Of a stretch of 58,671 bases of DNA, positions 27,366-35,604 are shown piece by piece (positions within the stretch are counted from its first letter, which is position 1; each line of letters starts with the position of its first letter). The notes below the pieces were generated by a model. The model saw only the letters and a list, made by a program, of their open reading frames with translations. It was not told the origin of the DNA and ran no database searches. This DNA is from Candidatus Gastranaerophilales bacterium (GTDB lineage: Bacteria; Cyanobacteriota; Vampirovibrionia; Gastranaerophilales; Gastranaerophilaceae): the NCBI GenBank assembly GCA_944325535.1, contig CALVAL010000002.1, positions 1-58,671 on the forward strand, written 5' to 3'. The position numbers and the translations under genes were made by a program.

Positions 27366-27541
27366 TAAAAATATCTCCTTACTAAAAGTATATGGTGATT
27401 ATACAATAAATATAATCAAAAATAAAAGTACGTTATATTTTTAGAGAATTTCTTTTTGTTACTTTTCTTAATAATAAGGCAAGTTTTTTATTAAAAATAA
27501 CTTTATATAGATAGTGTAGTGTAATATCGGAGTGTGTATTT

Positions 27542-28222
27542 ATGACAAGTTCTTATATGATGAATGGTAATTACTATGGACCGCAGTATAATCAAACATA
27601 TTCACCTTATCAAAATCAAAATAATAGAGGGCTTCCTGTGATTGGTCTTGCCACAGGTGGTGCATTAGCTGGTGGTGCTGTTGGATTTTTTAAGAGTAGG
27701 TTTCCTGTATCAAAAGAGGGGACTGTAGCTGATAGTTTCGCAAAAGCAGCTTTTCAAAAACATGTCGATAAGAATTTATCATCAAAAGGTAAAGAGTTTT
27801 TTAAGCAAATTGATAATATAATGTCAAAAGTTGATAAAATAAAGACTCCAGAGGAGTTCAAAAAATTGCTTAAAGATAACAAGCTTGTAAGTGAGTCAAA
27901 TATAAATGGTCTGTCTTTAGATACTCTACTTGAGACTGTTAATTCAGATAATCTTAAAAGCAAGAAAGATGCTTTGAAAAAAAGTATCGAAGCAATTAAT
28001 GAATATAATATTGAAAATATGAAAGAGACCATAAAAGCTTGCTGGGATAAAGAAGGCAAAAAATTTGTTAAGCCTAGTGGGATAAAAGATAACTTATTTG
28101 ATGTAATAAAAAATACTAAGCGTAATGACCAATGGAAAAAAGCTGGAAAATATGCTGGAATTTCTGCGGCTGTAGCTGGCGGTTTGGCTGTTTTGTATAA
28201 TATGTTTATTAATAAAAATTAG
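27542..28222 (+). CDS. Orphan protein with glycine-zipper segment and C-terminal hydrophobic helix
   Basis: A 226-aa protein without a recognised family. An N-terminal Tyr/Asn/Gln-rich region (YYGPQYNQTYSPYQNQNN) is followed by a glycine-rich hydrophobic stretch (GLATGGALAGGAVGFF), a charged helical middle, and a second hydrophobic stretch near the C-terminus (YAGISAAVAGGLAVLYNMF). The two small-residue segments could insert in a membrane or pack together. A GGAG site lies about 10 bases before the ATG. I judge it lineage-type. It is followed 20 bases later by mazG. Confidence 0.75.
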   Translation: MTSSYMMNGNYYGPQYNQTYSPYQNQNNRGLPVIGLATGGALAGGAVGFFKSRFPVSKEGTVADSFAKAAFQKHVDKNLSSKGKEFFKQIDNIMSKVDKIKTPEEFKKLLKDNKLVSESNINGLSLDTLLETVNSDNLKSKKDALKKSIEAINEYNIENMKETIKACWDKEGKKFVKPSGIKDNLFDVIKNTKRNDQWKKAGKYAGISAAVAGGLAVLYNMFINKN

Positions 28223-28242
28223 TTTATAGTATAATCTTATTT

Positions 28243-29007
28243 ATGAAATATCCAAACTTAGAAAAACTTGTCGATATTATTGCAATATTACGTAGTGAAA
28301 ATGGCTGTGAGTGGGATAGGGAACAAACTCATAAGTCTTTACGTCCAAATATGTTAGAAGAAGCATACGAAGCGGTTGATGCAATTGATGATAATAATAT
28401 TCCTAATTTAAGAGAAGAGTTAGGAGATGTTCTTTTGCAAGTAGTTTTGCATGCTCAAATTGCAAAAGATAATAATGAATTTGATATTGAGGATGTTGCA
28501 AAAGAATTGAGCGAAAAATTAATTCATAGACATCCACACGTTTTTGGAGATGCAAAAGTTAATTCTACTCAAGATATCATAAACGCTTGGGATAGACTGA
28601 AAAAAGAAGAGAAAAAAGATAGAAAATCTGTTCTTGATGGAATTACAAAATCTCAATCTGCTTTAATGGCAGCTCAAAAAATTAGTAAAAAGGTTGTTAA
28701 AGTAGGTTTTGAATGGGATTCTATAGATAGTTTAAAAAAATGTATACAATCAGAATATCATGAGTTTGATGAAGCTGTAAAAGATGGTAGTCCAGAAAAA
28801 ATGGAAGATGAGATGGGCGATATTTTCTTTGCTACAGTTAATCTTGCTAGATGGTATAAAATTGATGCAGAACAAGCTTTATTAAGAGCAAATAAGAAAT
28901 TCGTTAAACGTTTCAAAAAAATGGAAGAAATAAAAGAAAAACCTTTTGAAGAGTATACATTTGAGGAATTTAACGATTTGTGGCAAAGAGCTAAACTATT
29001 AGTGTAA
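28243..29007 (+). CDS. mazG: Nucleoside triphosphate pyrophosphohydrolase MazG
   Basis: A 254-aa all-alpha NTP pyrophosphatase that cleaves NTPs or dNTPs to NMP and pyrophosphate. It has two MazG domains: CEWDREQTHKSLRPNMLEEA with EELGDVLLQVVLHAQIA in the first, and EWDSIDSLKKCI with EMGDIFFATVNLARW in the second. The E-x-x-E/D pairs of the metal site are present. Length is standard. No ribosome-binding site is visible before the ATG; TATAAT at 28230-28235 lies only seven bases upstream, so the mRNA may begin at or next to the start codon. Confidence 0.96.
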   Translation: MKYPNLEKLVDIIAILRSENGCEWDREQTHKSLRPNMLEEAYEAVDAIDDNNIPNLREELGDVLLQVVLHAQIAKDNNEFDIEDVAKELSEKLIHRHPHVFGDAKVNSTQDIINAWDRLKKEEKKDRKSVLDGITKSQSALMAAQKISKKVVKVGFEWDSIDSLKKCIQSEYHEFDEAVKDGSPEKMEDEMGDIFFATVNLARWYKIDAEQALLRANKKFVKRFKKMEEIKEKPFEEYTFEEFNDLWQRAKLLV

Positions 29008-29025
29008 TAATTTAAGGAGTAAAAA

Positions 29026-29370
29026 ATGAAAAGAGTTTTTAGCATACTATTTTTAATAGCATCATTTGCTGTACCAGCTTTAGCAGAAGAATTTTCGACA
29101 GTTTGTGCAAGTCACATTCTTGTACCTACTGAAATGGAAGCTATTAAGTTAAAGAGTCAGATTAAGGATTTTGATGATTTTAAATATTATGCCAAAATGT
29201 ATTCTAAATGTCCTTCAGGTAAAGATGGTGGTGATTTAGGTTGTTTTAGTAGAGGTCAAATGGTTAAGCCATTTGAGGAAGCTGCTTTTGATGGGAACAT
29301 TGGAGAAGTATCTGATCCTATAAAAACTCAATTTGGCTATCATCTTATTTGGGTTACTGAGAAGAAATAA
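29026..29370 (+). CDS. Exported parvulin-type peptidyl-prolyl isomerase
   Basis: A 114-aa single-domain parvulin with a signal peptide (MKRVFSILFLIASFAVPALA). The mature part covers the fold: ASHILVPTEMEA, FDDFKYYAKMYSKCPSGKDG, GDLGCFSRGQMVKPFEEAAF and a closing FGYHLIWV. These are the substrate and proline-pocket motifs (two His, Cys/Asp, Phe). It probably helps folding in the periplasm. A GGAG site precedes the start, and the small exported gene at 29384 follows 13 bases later. Confidence 0.9.
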   Translation: MKRVFSILFLIASFAVPALAEEFSTVCASHILVPTEMEAIKLKSQIKDFDDFKYYAKMYSKCPSGKDGGDLGCFSRGQMVKPFEEAAFDGNIGEVSDPIKTQFGYHLIWVTEKK

Positions 29371-29383
29371 GGAATAAAATTGT

Positions 29384-29665
29384 ATGAAGAAGATATTATC
29401 AATTTTTATATTTATGATATTTTTAATATCACCTGCATTTTCAGCTCCTACCGAAGGTCAGCCTGGAAAAATTTCAGGTCGCTCTGTTGGTGCTGCAGCA
29501 GTTTCATTATTCATATGGCCTGGACTTGGTCAGCTTATTAATGATAATCCTCTAGATAAAAATGTTACTCATGCTGTGCTTGGTCTAACTGGTATTTTTA
29601 GATTTTGGTCTTGTTATGATGCCTTGGTAGATAGAAGAGGCGGAGTATGGCATAATAGAATTTAG
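29384..29665 (+). CDS. Small exported or membrane protein of unknown function
   Basis: A 93-aa protein with an N-terminal signal-like helix (MKKILSIFIFMIFLISPAFS) followed by one or two hydrophobic segments (AAAVSLFIWPGLGQLINDN, then HAVLGLTGIFRFWSCY) and a basic end (DRRGGVWHNRI). The Pro-Gly-Leu-Gly-Gln segment recalls small TM2-like proteins, but I cannot assign it. It lies 13 bases after the parvulin gene and its stop overlaps the region of the next start, so it is part of the same operon. Confidence 0.7.
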   Translation: MKKILSIFIFMIFLISPAFSAPTEGQPGKISGRSVGAAAVSLFIWPGLGQLINDNPLDKNVTHAVLGLTGIFRFWSCYDALVDRRGGVWHNRI

Positions 29666-29673
29666 TGAGAAAT

Positions 29674-30570
29674 ATGAAAAACAGAATTTTAGGAAATATT
29701 GCACTATTTTTAACAGCTATGATTTGGGGACTCTCATTTGTTGCCCAAAGAGCTGGTATGGAATTTATTGGACCTTTTACTTTTAATATGGTGAGAAGTT
29801 TTTTAGGTGCAATAAGTCTTTTGCCACTAATTTTCTGGGTAAAATATTCGAAGCCTGATACAAGAACTAAAAGAAGAAAAAGATTTCAACATATCAATCT
29901 AGCAAGAGCTGGTATAGGCTGCGGTATTGCTTTATTTATTGCAATGTCTATTCAACAGTATTGTATGTTATATGCTACAGCGGGTAAAGCTGGTTTTATA
30001 ACTGCTTTGTATATAATTTTTGTTCCAATAATTTCTATATTACAGGGAGAAAAGTTGCAGAAAAATATTGTTATAAGTGTTATTTTAGCAACTATTGGTC
30101 TGTATCTATTATGCTATAAAACTGAAAGTGGATTCAGTGTTTATGATTTATTTCTTCTTGTAGGTGCTTTTTTCTATGGGTTACATATTCTAGTTGTGAA
30201 TTATTATTCAGAAAAAGTACATCCTGTTAAAGCTTGTGCGTTGCAGTTTTTTGTTGTGGGAATATTATCAGCTGTTCTAACATTTTTATTTGAGACACCT
30301 TCAATGAGTAGCATAGTAGCTTGTAAAGTTCCAATTTTTTATGCAGGTGTGCTGACTTGTGGTGTTGCATATACTCTACAAATTTTTGGGCAGAAATATA
30401 CGCTTCCAATCGTTGCAACATTGATTCTTTGTTTGGAATCAGTTTTTGCAGTATTGGGTGGTGTATTAATTTTGGGTGAGTCTATGATTCCAAAAGAAAT
30501 TTTTGGCTGTATTTTCATGATAACAGCAGTTATTCTTGCAAATCTTAATTTTGATACAAAAAATAATTAA
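29674..30570 (+). CDS. DMT-family (EamA) transporter
   Basis: An inner-membrane permease of about 298 aa with ten predicted helices in two EamA repeats. The first begins LFLTAMIWGLSFVAQRAGM, and the second half ends with LCLESVFAVLGGVLILGE, a typical EamA C-terminal helix. It probably exports metabolites; the substrate is unknown. I take the ATG at 29674; a GTG at 29665 overlapping the previous stop is the alternative. Its 3' end overlaps the convergent orphan gene by four bases. Confidence 0.9.
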   Translation: MKNRILGNIALFLTAMIWGLSFVAQRAGMEFIGPFTFNMVRSFLGAISLLPLIFWVKYSKPDTRTKRRKRFQHINLARAGIGCGIALFIAMSIQQYCMLYATAGKAGFITALYIIFVPIISILQGEKLQKNIVISVILATIGLYLLCYKTESGFSVYDLFLLVGAFFYGLHILVVNYYSEKVHPVKACALQFFVVGILSAVLTFLFETPSMSSIVACKVPIFYAGVLTCGVAYTLQIFGQKYTLPIVATLILCLESVFAVLGGVLILGESMIPKEIFGCIFMITAVILANLNFDTKNN

Positions 30571-33488
30571 TCTTTTAAATTAAGATTATAATTTTTTATT
30601 CTTTGTTCAACAAATTTGTCTAGATTAGATTTGTTTTCATCTGGATTTAAAATAAAAACTAAATCTTCCAATGTTAAATTTTTACTTTCAACCATGCTTT
30701 CATGCAGCCATTGTTGAATTTCTTGTCTATATTCTTCTGCTAGTCTATTTATACTTGCAATATTTAATTTCCTTTTTGCAGAAATAGAAATATTTTTGCC
30801 TAATGTCTGAGCATAATAATTTCTTTCTGCTGTTGGGAATTTTTTTACCAAATTAAATAATTCAAGGTTATCACATAAGTCCTCAAATCCAAGAGCGTAG
30901 ACTTCTGGGTTTTCGGTCGCATCATATAAAATATCTGCCATAGCTTGTTCAATTACTAACATTTTTAGTTTGTTTTCTACTGCCATAGACATTTTAGGTA
31001 TTACAGCAATTTGAGAGTTTTCATCTGATGATTTTCGCTTTGTGCAAAAGTTTTCTTTAAAATGTTTTAGTTCTTCTTGTACACTTTCATCACTTTTTCT
31101 TAAGCTTTTTATCATTTCATCTTGGTAAGCATTTGCATACATTGTTGGTAAGAAAGGATATTTTGAGGTGTATTGATAAGCGATGTTCTTTAAATTATTT
31201 TCTAGCTCAAAAGATGTATTTTTTTCAAAAATACAATTCTTGAAGAATAGATCTAATGAACTAGGAGCATTAGCTTTTACTTTTTCATAAAAAGCTTTTT
31301 TTACAGATGTTGGATATAAGCTTTTATTTGAGAATAGAATTAATAAAGATTTTCCATATGTTTCTAAATAATCTGCTAGTTCTTGATATTTTGCTTCTAA
31401 TGTTTGTTGAACGTATTTTTCTCCAATTGATGATACTTTAGGGAATGAAAAATAATTATCAATAATATCTTCTATACTAAGAGGGTCTAACTTTTCTCTA
31501 TATGTCTTATAGAGTTTTTCTAGTTTTAGATCATCAATATGTTTTTTTTCTACAGGGATTATAAAATCTCTTTCTAATTTCAAAGAACCGAGCTCTATTG
31601 GATTTTGCCCGATATCCAGTTTATATAGGGCAGTTTTTACATCAGAATGAGACATTAAAAATACTCTTGGATCTTTTGTACAATCATAGAGGATAGTTGC
31701 AACTGCTGCTTCAATAGCTCTATTTATTTCAGCTCCAGATTTTGGCTCTGTAGTAGAGAGTTTTTTTAGGTTTTCTCTATCTTCAAGTGTAAGTTGCTGC
31801 CCTTTTAGATTTTTTGTCCAAGCTGTTATTTGTTCTTTTGGTATACTTGTCGTGATTACTTCTACAAAGTCTTCTAAATATTTTTTAGGCAGGTGTTTTA
31901 GTCTTAATTTGATTAATCCGTTAAAATATGCATCTTTAAATTCTTGGATATATTCAGGGATTTCTTTGTTATTTTCATTTTCACCAGTTTTACCAGTTTG
32001 TTTTTTTAAAGCTTCGAGTTCTTTTATACGTTGATTTTTATTTCTCATAATTTCCTTTTTTAAGGCTTCAAAAGTTCCATGAGAAATTGCATCATTAATT
32101 TTTTCTTGTGATTTTAGAATTTTTTCACCAAGCTCTGTTGCATAGTTAGGGTGATTTTGCCAGAATTCACTCATTAACTTAGATTGGAATTCACTAAATT
32201 CAGCGCTTGAAAATAGAATATCAGAAGGTCTGAATATTTGATTATTTTTGAGATGCTCTGATAAATCTTTAATTAAATTAATGCTATTGTTCCAAGCATC
32301 AATCATAGTATATCTTAATGGCTCAGAGCCGGATTTCATTTTAGAAATGTACTCAGTTCTCTCGCTTGGACTCATTTCTGCCCAACGATGAGTCATTCGT
32401 TGCATTCTTTTTACATATAATGTATCTTTTTCTGCTTCACTCAAGCCTTCTTCAAAAATTTTAAGATTATTAGTTGCCCATTTTATAAAAAGTTCATCTT
32501 GTGAAAGTTTATTTGAACCTACTTTTGTTTTAATTTTTTGAGTATTATTTTGATTTTGAGCTTCTTCTGTTTTTACTTGAGTTAGTTGTTTATTTTTTTC
32601 AATTGCTCTTTCATTTTTTTTGAAAGCTTTTAACATATCTAAGGTAGAAGTCTGCTCTGCTATCATTTCAATTATTTGCTTTCTGGATAATGAACTCCAC
32701 CATTTTTCAAATTTTCCAACGCTAATTTTGGCTCTTGCAGTTCGCTCATTTTCGCTTAATGAGTTCCAAAATTCTCGTTGTCCTTTAGAAATGTTTTCTC
32801 CCACTAAGTCAGAATACCCGTCTCTAGTATATCTTAGTGATTGTAAGTATTCGGTATCCGGAAGTTTTATACCTAAAGCTTTTAGCGTTGATGAATAAAT
32901 ATATTTACTATCTTTGTTTTTGAATTTAAAATCTGCTTTAAAATCTTCATTCAAATCGTTATCTAAATCATTATTTATTTCAGGTATAGTTTTTCCTTCA
33001 AGGAAAATTTTTCTCAGAAGATATATTGATAAATTTGTATTATCTTTTAGTACTCCTTGTTCTGAGAGTGCAAGAATTTCTTCATTTTCTTTTAATGATT
33101 GTAAAATTCCCCTTGTGGCTTTAGTTTGGTTTGGCTCAATTAAACCTTTAAATAAATCTTCCTCTGGAAATAATTTTTTCACTTCTTCGATTGTATTTGC
33201 AATATTGAGGTTTTGAAAAGCTTGTTTTTGAGCTTCTAGAGGAGTGATTATTTTTTCTCCTAAAGAATCAATATATGTTTTAAGTGTTTGTGGCATGTGA
33301 TTTTCATTGACTTCATAAAAGCGCACTAAGCCTTTATCAACTCTGGCTTGAAATGCTAGAAAATCGTTAAACTTGTTTTCTAGTTGTAAATTTGGATTAG
33401 TTATATTTTGATTATTTGTTTCTTTTTCTTTTTTTAGATTTTTCTTGTCATAATATCCTAATTTAGGGGTAATAAAATTTATTTTCAT
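30567..33488 (-). CDS. Large lineage-type orphan protein, 973 aa
   Basis: A very long, mostly helical, charged protein without a signal peptide, membrane helix or enzyme motif that I can see. The N-terminus (MKINFITPKLGYYDKK, then FLAFQARVDKGLVRF) resembles the start of other Gastranaerophilales orphans. Repeated units such as AKISVGKFEKWWSSLSRKQI, RTEYISKMKSGSEPLRY and the twice-seen IEAAVATILYDCTKDPRVF / IEQAMADILYDATENPEVYA (about residues 600 and 850) point to internal duplication. Function is unknown; a structural or effector-like role is only a guess. It is transcribed alone and overlaps the EamA gene tail to tail. Confidence 0.8.
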   Translation of the reverse strand: MKINFITPKLGYYDKKNLKKEKETNNQNITNPNLQLENKFNDFLAFQARVDKGLVRFYEVNENHMPQTLKTYIDSLGEKIITPLEAQKQAFQNLNIANTIEEVKKLFPEEDLFKGLIEPNQTKATRGILQSLKENEEILALSEQGVLKDNTNLSIYLLRKIFLEGKTIPEINNDLDNDLNEDFKADFKFKNKDSKYIYSSTLKALGIKLPDTEYLQSLRYTRDGYSDLVGENISKGQREFWNSLSENERTARAKISVGKFEKWWSSLSRKQIIEMIAEQTSTLDMLKAFKKNERAIEKNKQLTQVKTEEAQNQNNTQKIKTKVGSNKLSQDELFIKWATNNLKIFEEGLSEAEKDTLYVKRMQRMTHRWAEMSPSERTEYISKMKSGSEPLRYTMIDAWNNSINLIKDLSEHLKNNQIFRPSDILFSSAEFSEFQSKLMSEFWQNHPNYATELGEKILKSQEKINDAISHGTFEALKKEIMRNKNQRIKELEALKKQTGKTGENENNKEIPEYIQEFKDAYFNGLIKLRLKHLPKKYLEDFVEVITTSIPKEQITAWTKNLKGQQLTLEDRENLKKLSTTEPKSGAEINRAIEAAVATILYDCTKDPRVFLMSHSDVKTALYKLDIGQNPIELGSLKLERDFIIPVEKKHIDDLKLEKLYKTYREKLDPLSIEDIIDNYFSFPKVSSIGEKYVQQTLEAKYQELADYLETYGKSLLILFSNKSLYPTSVKKAFYEKVKANAPSSLDLFFKNCIFEKNTSFELENNLKNIAYQYTSKYPFLPTMYANAYQDEMIKSLRKSDESVQEELKHFKENFCTKRKSSDENSQIAVIPKMSMAVENKLKMLVIEQAMADILYDATENPEVYALGFEDLCDNLELFNLVKKFPTAERNYYAQTLGKNISISAKRKLNIASINRLAEEYRQEIQQWLHESMVESKNLTLEDLVFILNPDENKSNLDKFVEQRIKNYNLNLKD

Positions 33489-33549
33489 AACAATTAGACC
33501 TTTCTCAAAATGTGTGTATTTATTTTAAGACCCCTAAAAATTTTTTTTG

Positions 33550-34434
33550 CTAGTTTGTTTTATTTTTTTTTGTAACAACTAGAAAAACCCCTAAAAGGAT
33601 TAGACAGACTCCGAAAAAAATTCTTAGAGTCAATTGTTCATGGAAAATTAATACTCCAAAAAATATTGCTGTAAGCGGTTCAAGAGCTCCTAATATTGCT
33701 GTAAGGGTAGAGCCTATAAGCTTTATAGAAACATTAATTGTCTCAAGTGATATAATAGTCGGAAATAAAGAAAGACCTATGACATAAAGCCAGTGTTTAG
33801 GCTCAGTGATAATTTGAAGCTGGGTACAAAATTTAAGATTGATTATGTAGACAAAGAGTCCAAAGAACATAATATAAAAGCTCATTTTATATCTGTTGAT
33901 ATGTTGAATCGGTTTAATATTTTTTACTCCAACTATATAGAGTGCATATAAAATTGCGGATAGAAAAATTATGCCTACTCCTATTGGATTCAATGTTGTT
34001 CCTGAATTGCCATGATATAAAAGAATAATTCCTAGAGAGGTTAATAGGATTGAGAAAATAGTAGTTTTTGTTAATTTTTCTTTGAAAAATAACGTCATGA
34101 TAATTGCAACGAGAACCGGATAGATAAATAGAATAGTGCATGCTATTCCAGCATCAATATAGTTGAACGCATCAAATAGAGTAAGTGATGAGAGTGAAAA
34201 TAATGTAGCTAGGCAAAATAAAATTAAAATTTCTTTTAGAGAAATTTTTAAAGAAACTTTTTTGAATAATTTAATCCAAATTGCATAGATAATAAGTGCA
34301 ATAGCGTATCTGTAAAATAGAACAGAATTTACTCCAAATCCTCTTGCATATAAAGGTAATGCAAATAAAGGATTTGTTCCATAGCTTACTGATGCGATTA
34401 TTCCGTTTAAAATTCCAAGTGTTTTTCTTCTCAA
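33550..34434 (-). CDS. DMT-family (EamA) transporter
   Basis: A 294-aa permease with ten helices in two EamA repeats: GIIASVSYGTNPLFALPLY at the N-terminus and LTAILGALEPLTAIFFGVLI near the C-terminus, followed by a basic tail (TKKNKTN). The E-P motif in the last repeat is typical. It is distinct from the EamA at 29674 and not obviously a recent copy of it. The substrate is unknown. Confidence 0.9.
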   Translation of the reverse strand: MRRKTLGILNGIIASVSYGTNPLFALPLYARGFGVNSVLFYRYAIALIIYAIWIKLFKKVSLKISLKEILILFCLATLFSLSSLTLFDAFNYIDAGIACTILFIYPVLVAIIMTLFFKEKLTKTTIFSILLTSLGIILLYHGNSGTTLNPIGVGIIFLSAILYALYIVGVKNIKPIQHINRYKMSFYIMFFGLFVYIINLKFCTQLQIITEPKHWLYVIGLSLFPTIISLETINVSIKLIGSTLTAILGALEPLTAIFFGVLIFHEQLTLRIFFGVCLILLGVFLVVTKKNKTN

Positions 34435-34564
34435 GAGCTTTTCTCCGAGAATATTATATAAAAAATTTGAATTTTATTAATAAGATAAAAGATGGATTTT
34501 TAATATCTAGTTTAAAAAATTAATTATTTGAGTTTGTGTGAAAAACGTTAATTTTTCCGCATCC

Positions 34565-35410
34565 TCATTTTAACTTTAGGTATTCATTATCTCCAACTTG
34601 TTCAAGCCATTCATTAGAGGTATCAATTCCATCAATTTCTACAGCAATATGAGAAAACCAGCTATCTGGAGCTGCGCCATGCCAATGTTTTACATTAGCA
34701 GGAATATTTATGACATCTCCAGGGTTCATTTCGATAGGTTCTTTTCCCCATTCCTGATAGTATCCGCGTCCTCCAATAGCAATTAGCATTTGCCCGCCGC
34801 CTTCTTTTGCATGGTGGATATGCCAGTTGTTACGACATTTGGGCTCAAATGTAACGTTATACATTTTTACTTGAGATGTTGATATTGGTGCAAGATAGCT
34901 TTGACCTATAAAATATTTTGCATAAGCATTATTAGGCTCTCCAATTGGGAACATTATTGAATTTGCATATTTTTCTTTTTCATTTGATGCATTGCAATTT
35001 TCTTCATTCCAAACCTCTTTAGCTAAATTAAATGCAGCCCAAGCTTTTGGCCAACCTGCATAAAAAGCTGTGTTTGTAATAATTGCTGAAGCCTCGTTTT
35101 TGGTGACTCCATGATTTTTTGCATTTACTAAATGGTATTTTAAAGACGAGTCAGTTATTCCTTGTGAAATTAGCGATACCATTGTTATTATACTTCTAGT
35201 TTTGGTGTCTATATCTTGATTATTCCAATTTTCACCGAATAAAATGTCATCATTAAAATGTGCAAAATCAGGCGCAAAGTCGCCAAGTTGATTTCTTCCA
35301 GCTGTTTGGACAATTTTTTTCATATTTTTACCCTCATTATTTTTTGCTAAAACTAATGTGTTTGGAAGTATAAATAATACTAATAAAAATGATATTATTT
35401 TCTTTTGCAA
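34565..35410 (-). CDS. Exported carboxymuconolactone decarboxylase-like / cupin fusion
   Basis: A 281-aa protein with a signal peptide (MQKKIISFLLVLFILPNTLV). The first mature domain (about 35-130) is CMD/AhpD-like (LGDFAPDFAHFNDDILFGENW, RSIITMVSLISQG and HLVNAKNHGVTKNEASAII), but the Cys pair of peroxidase AhpD is absent. The second (about 170-270) is a cupin with WHIHHAKEGGGQMLIAIGGR and the later PGDVINIPANVKHWHGA, so the metal-binding His and Glu residues are present. A related two-domain architecture occurs in proteins annotated as carboxymuconolactone decarboxylase plus cupin; periplasmic placement is notable. Substrate unknown. Confidence 0.85.
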   Translation of the reverse strand: MQKKIISFLLVLFILPNTLVLAKNNEGKNMKKIVQTAGRNQLGDFAPDFAHFNDDILFGENWNNQDIDTKTRSIITMVSLISQGITDSSLKYHLVNAKNHGVTKNEASAIITNTAFYAGWPKAWAAFNLAKEVWNEENCNASNEKEKYANSIMFPIGEPNNAYAKYFIGQSYLAPISTSQVKMYNVTFEPKCRNNWHIHHAKEGGGQMLIAIGGRGYYQEWGKEPIEMNPGDVINIPANVKHWHGAAPDSWFSHIAVEIDGIDTSNEWLEQVGDNEYLKLK

Positions 35411-35460
35411 AATTTTTTCCTTTGATTTTAATTTTATAACTATTCAAATTATTTACGAGA

Positions 35461-35476
35461 TTGCTAAAAATAGCAA
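35461..35476. promoter_or_regulatory. Inverted repeat, possible operator between the CMD-cupin gene and the siroheme operon
   Basis: TTGCTA, four A, then TAGCAA: a perfect 6-base inverted repeat. It lies in the 194-base divergent spacer, about 130 bases before the reductase start and 50 before the cupin gene. It could bind a dimeric regulator. No known consensus is claimed. Confidence 0.3.
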
Positions 35477-35604
35477 ATACTTATATTGTATTCATTATTA
35501 TGCTTACAGAGTATATATTAACTTGGCGAGAATCAATCTTTAGAAATATTTAATATAAAAAGTTTTAATTTAGTTTAAAATATAAATAGGATAGAAAGTG
35601 GAGA

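Noticed and set aside
29674-34434. Two EamA transporters as a recent duplication around the 973-aa gene
   Set aside because: Their sequences differ clearly from each other and they lie in opposite orientations; a shared family is enough to explain them.
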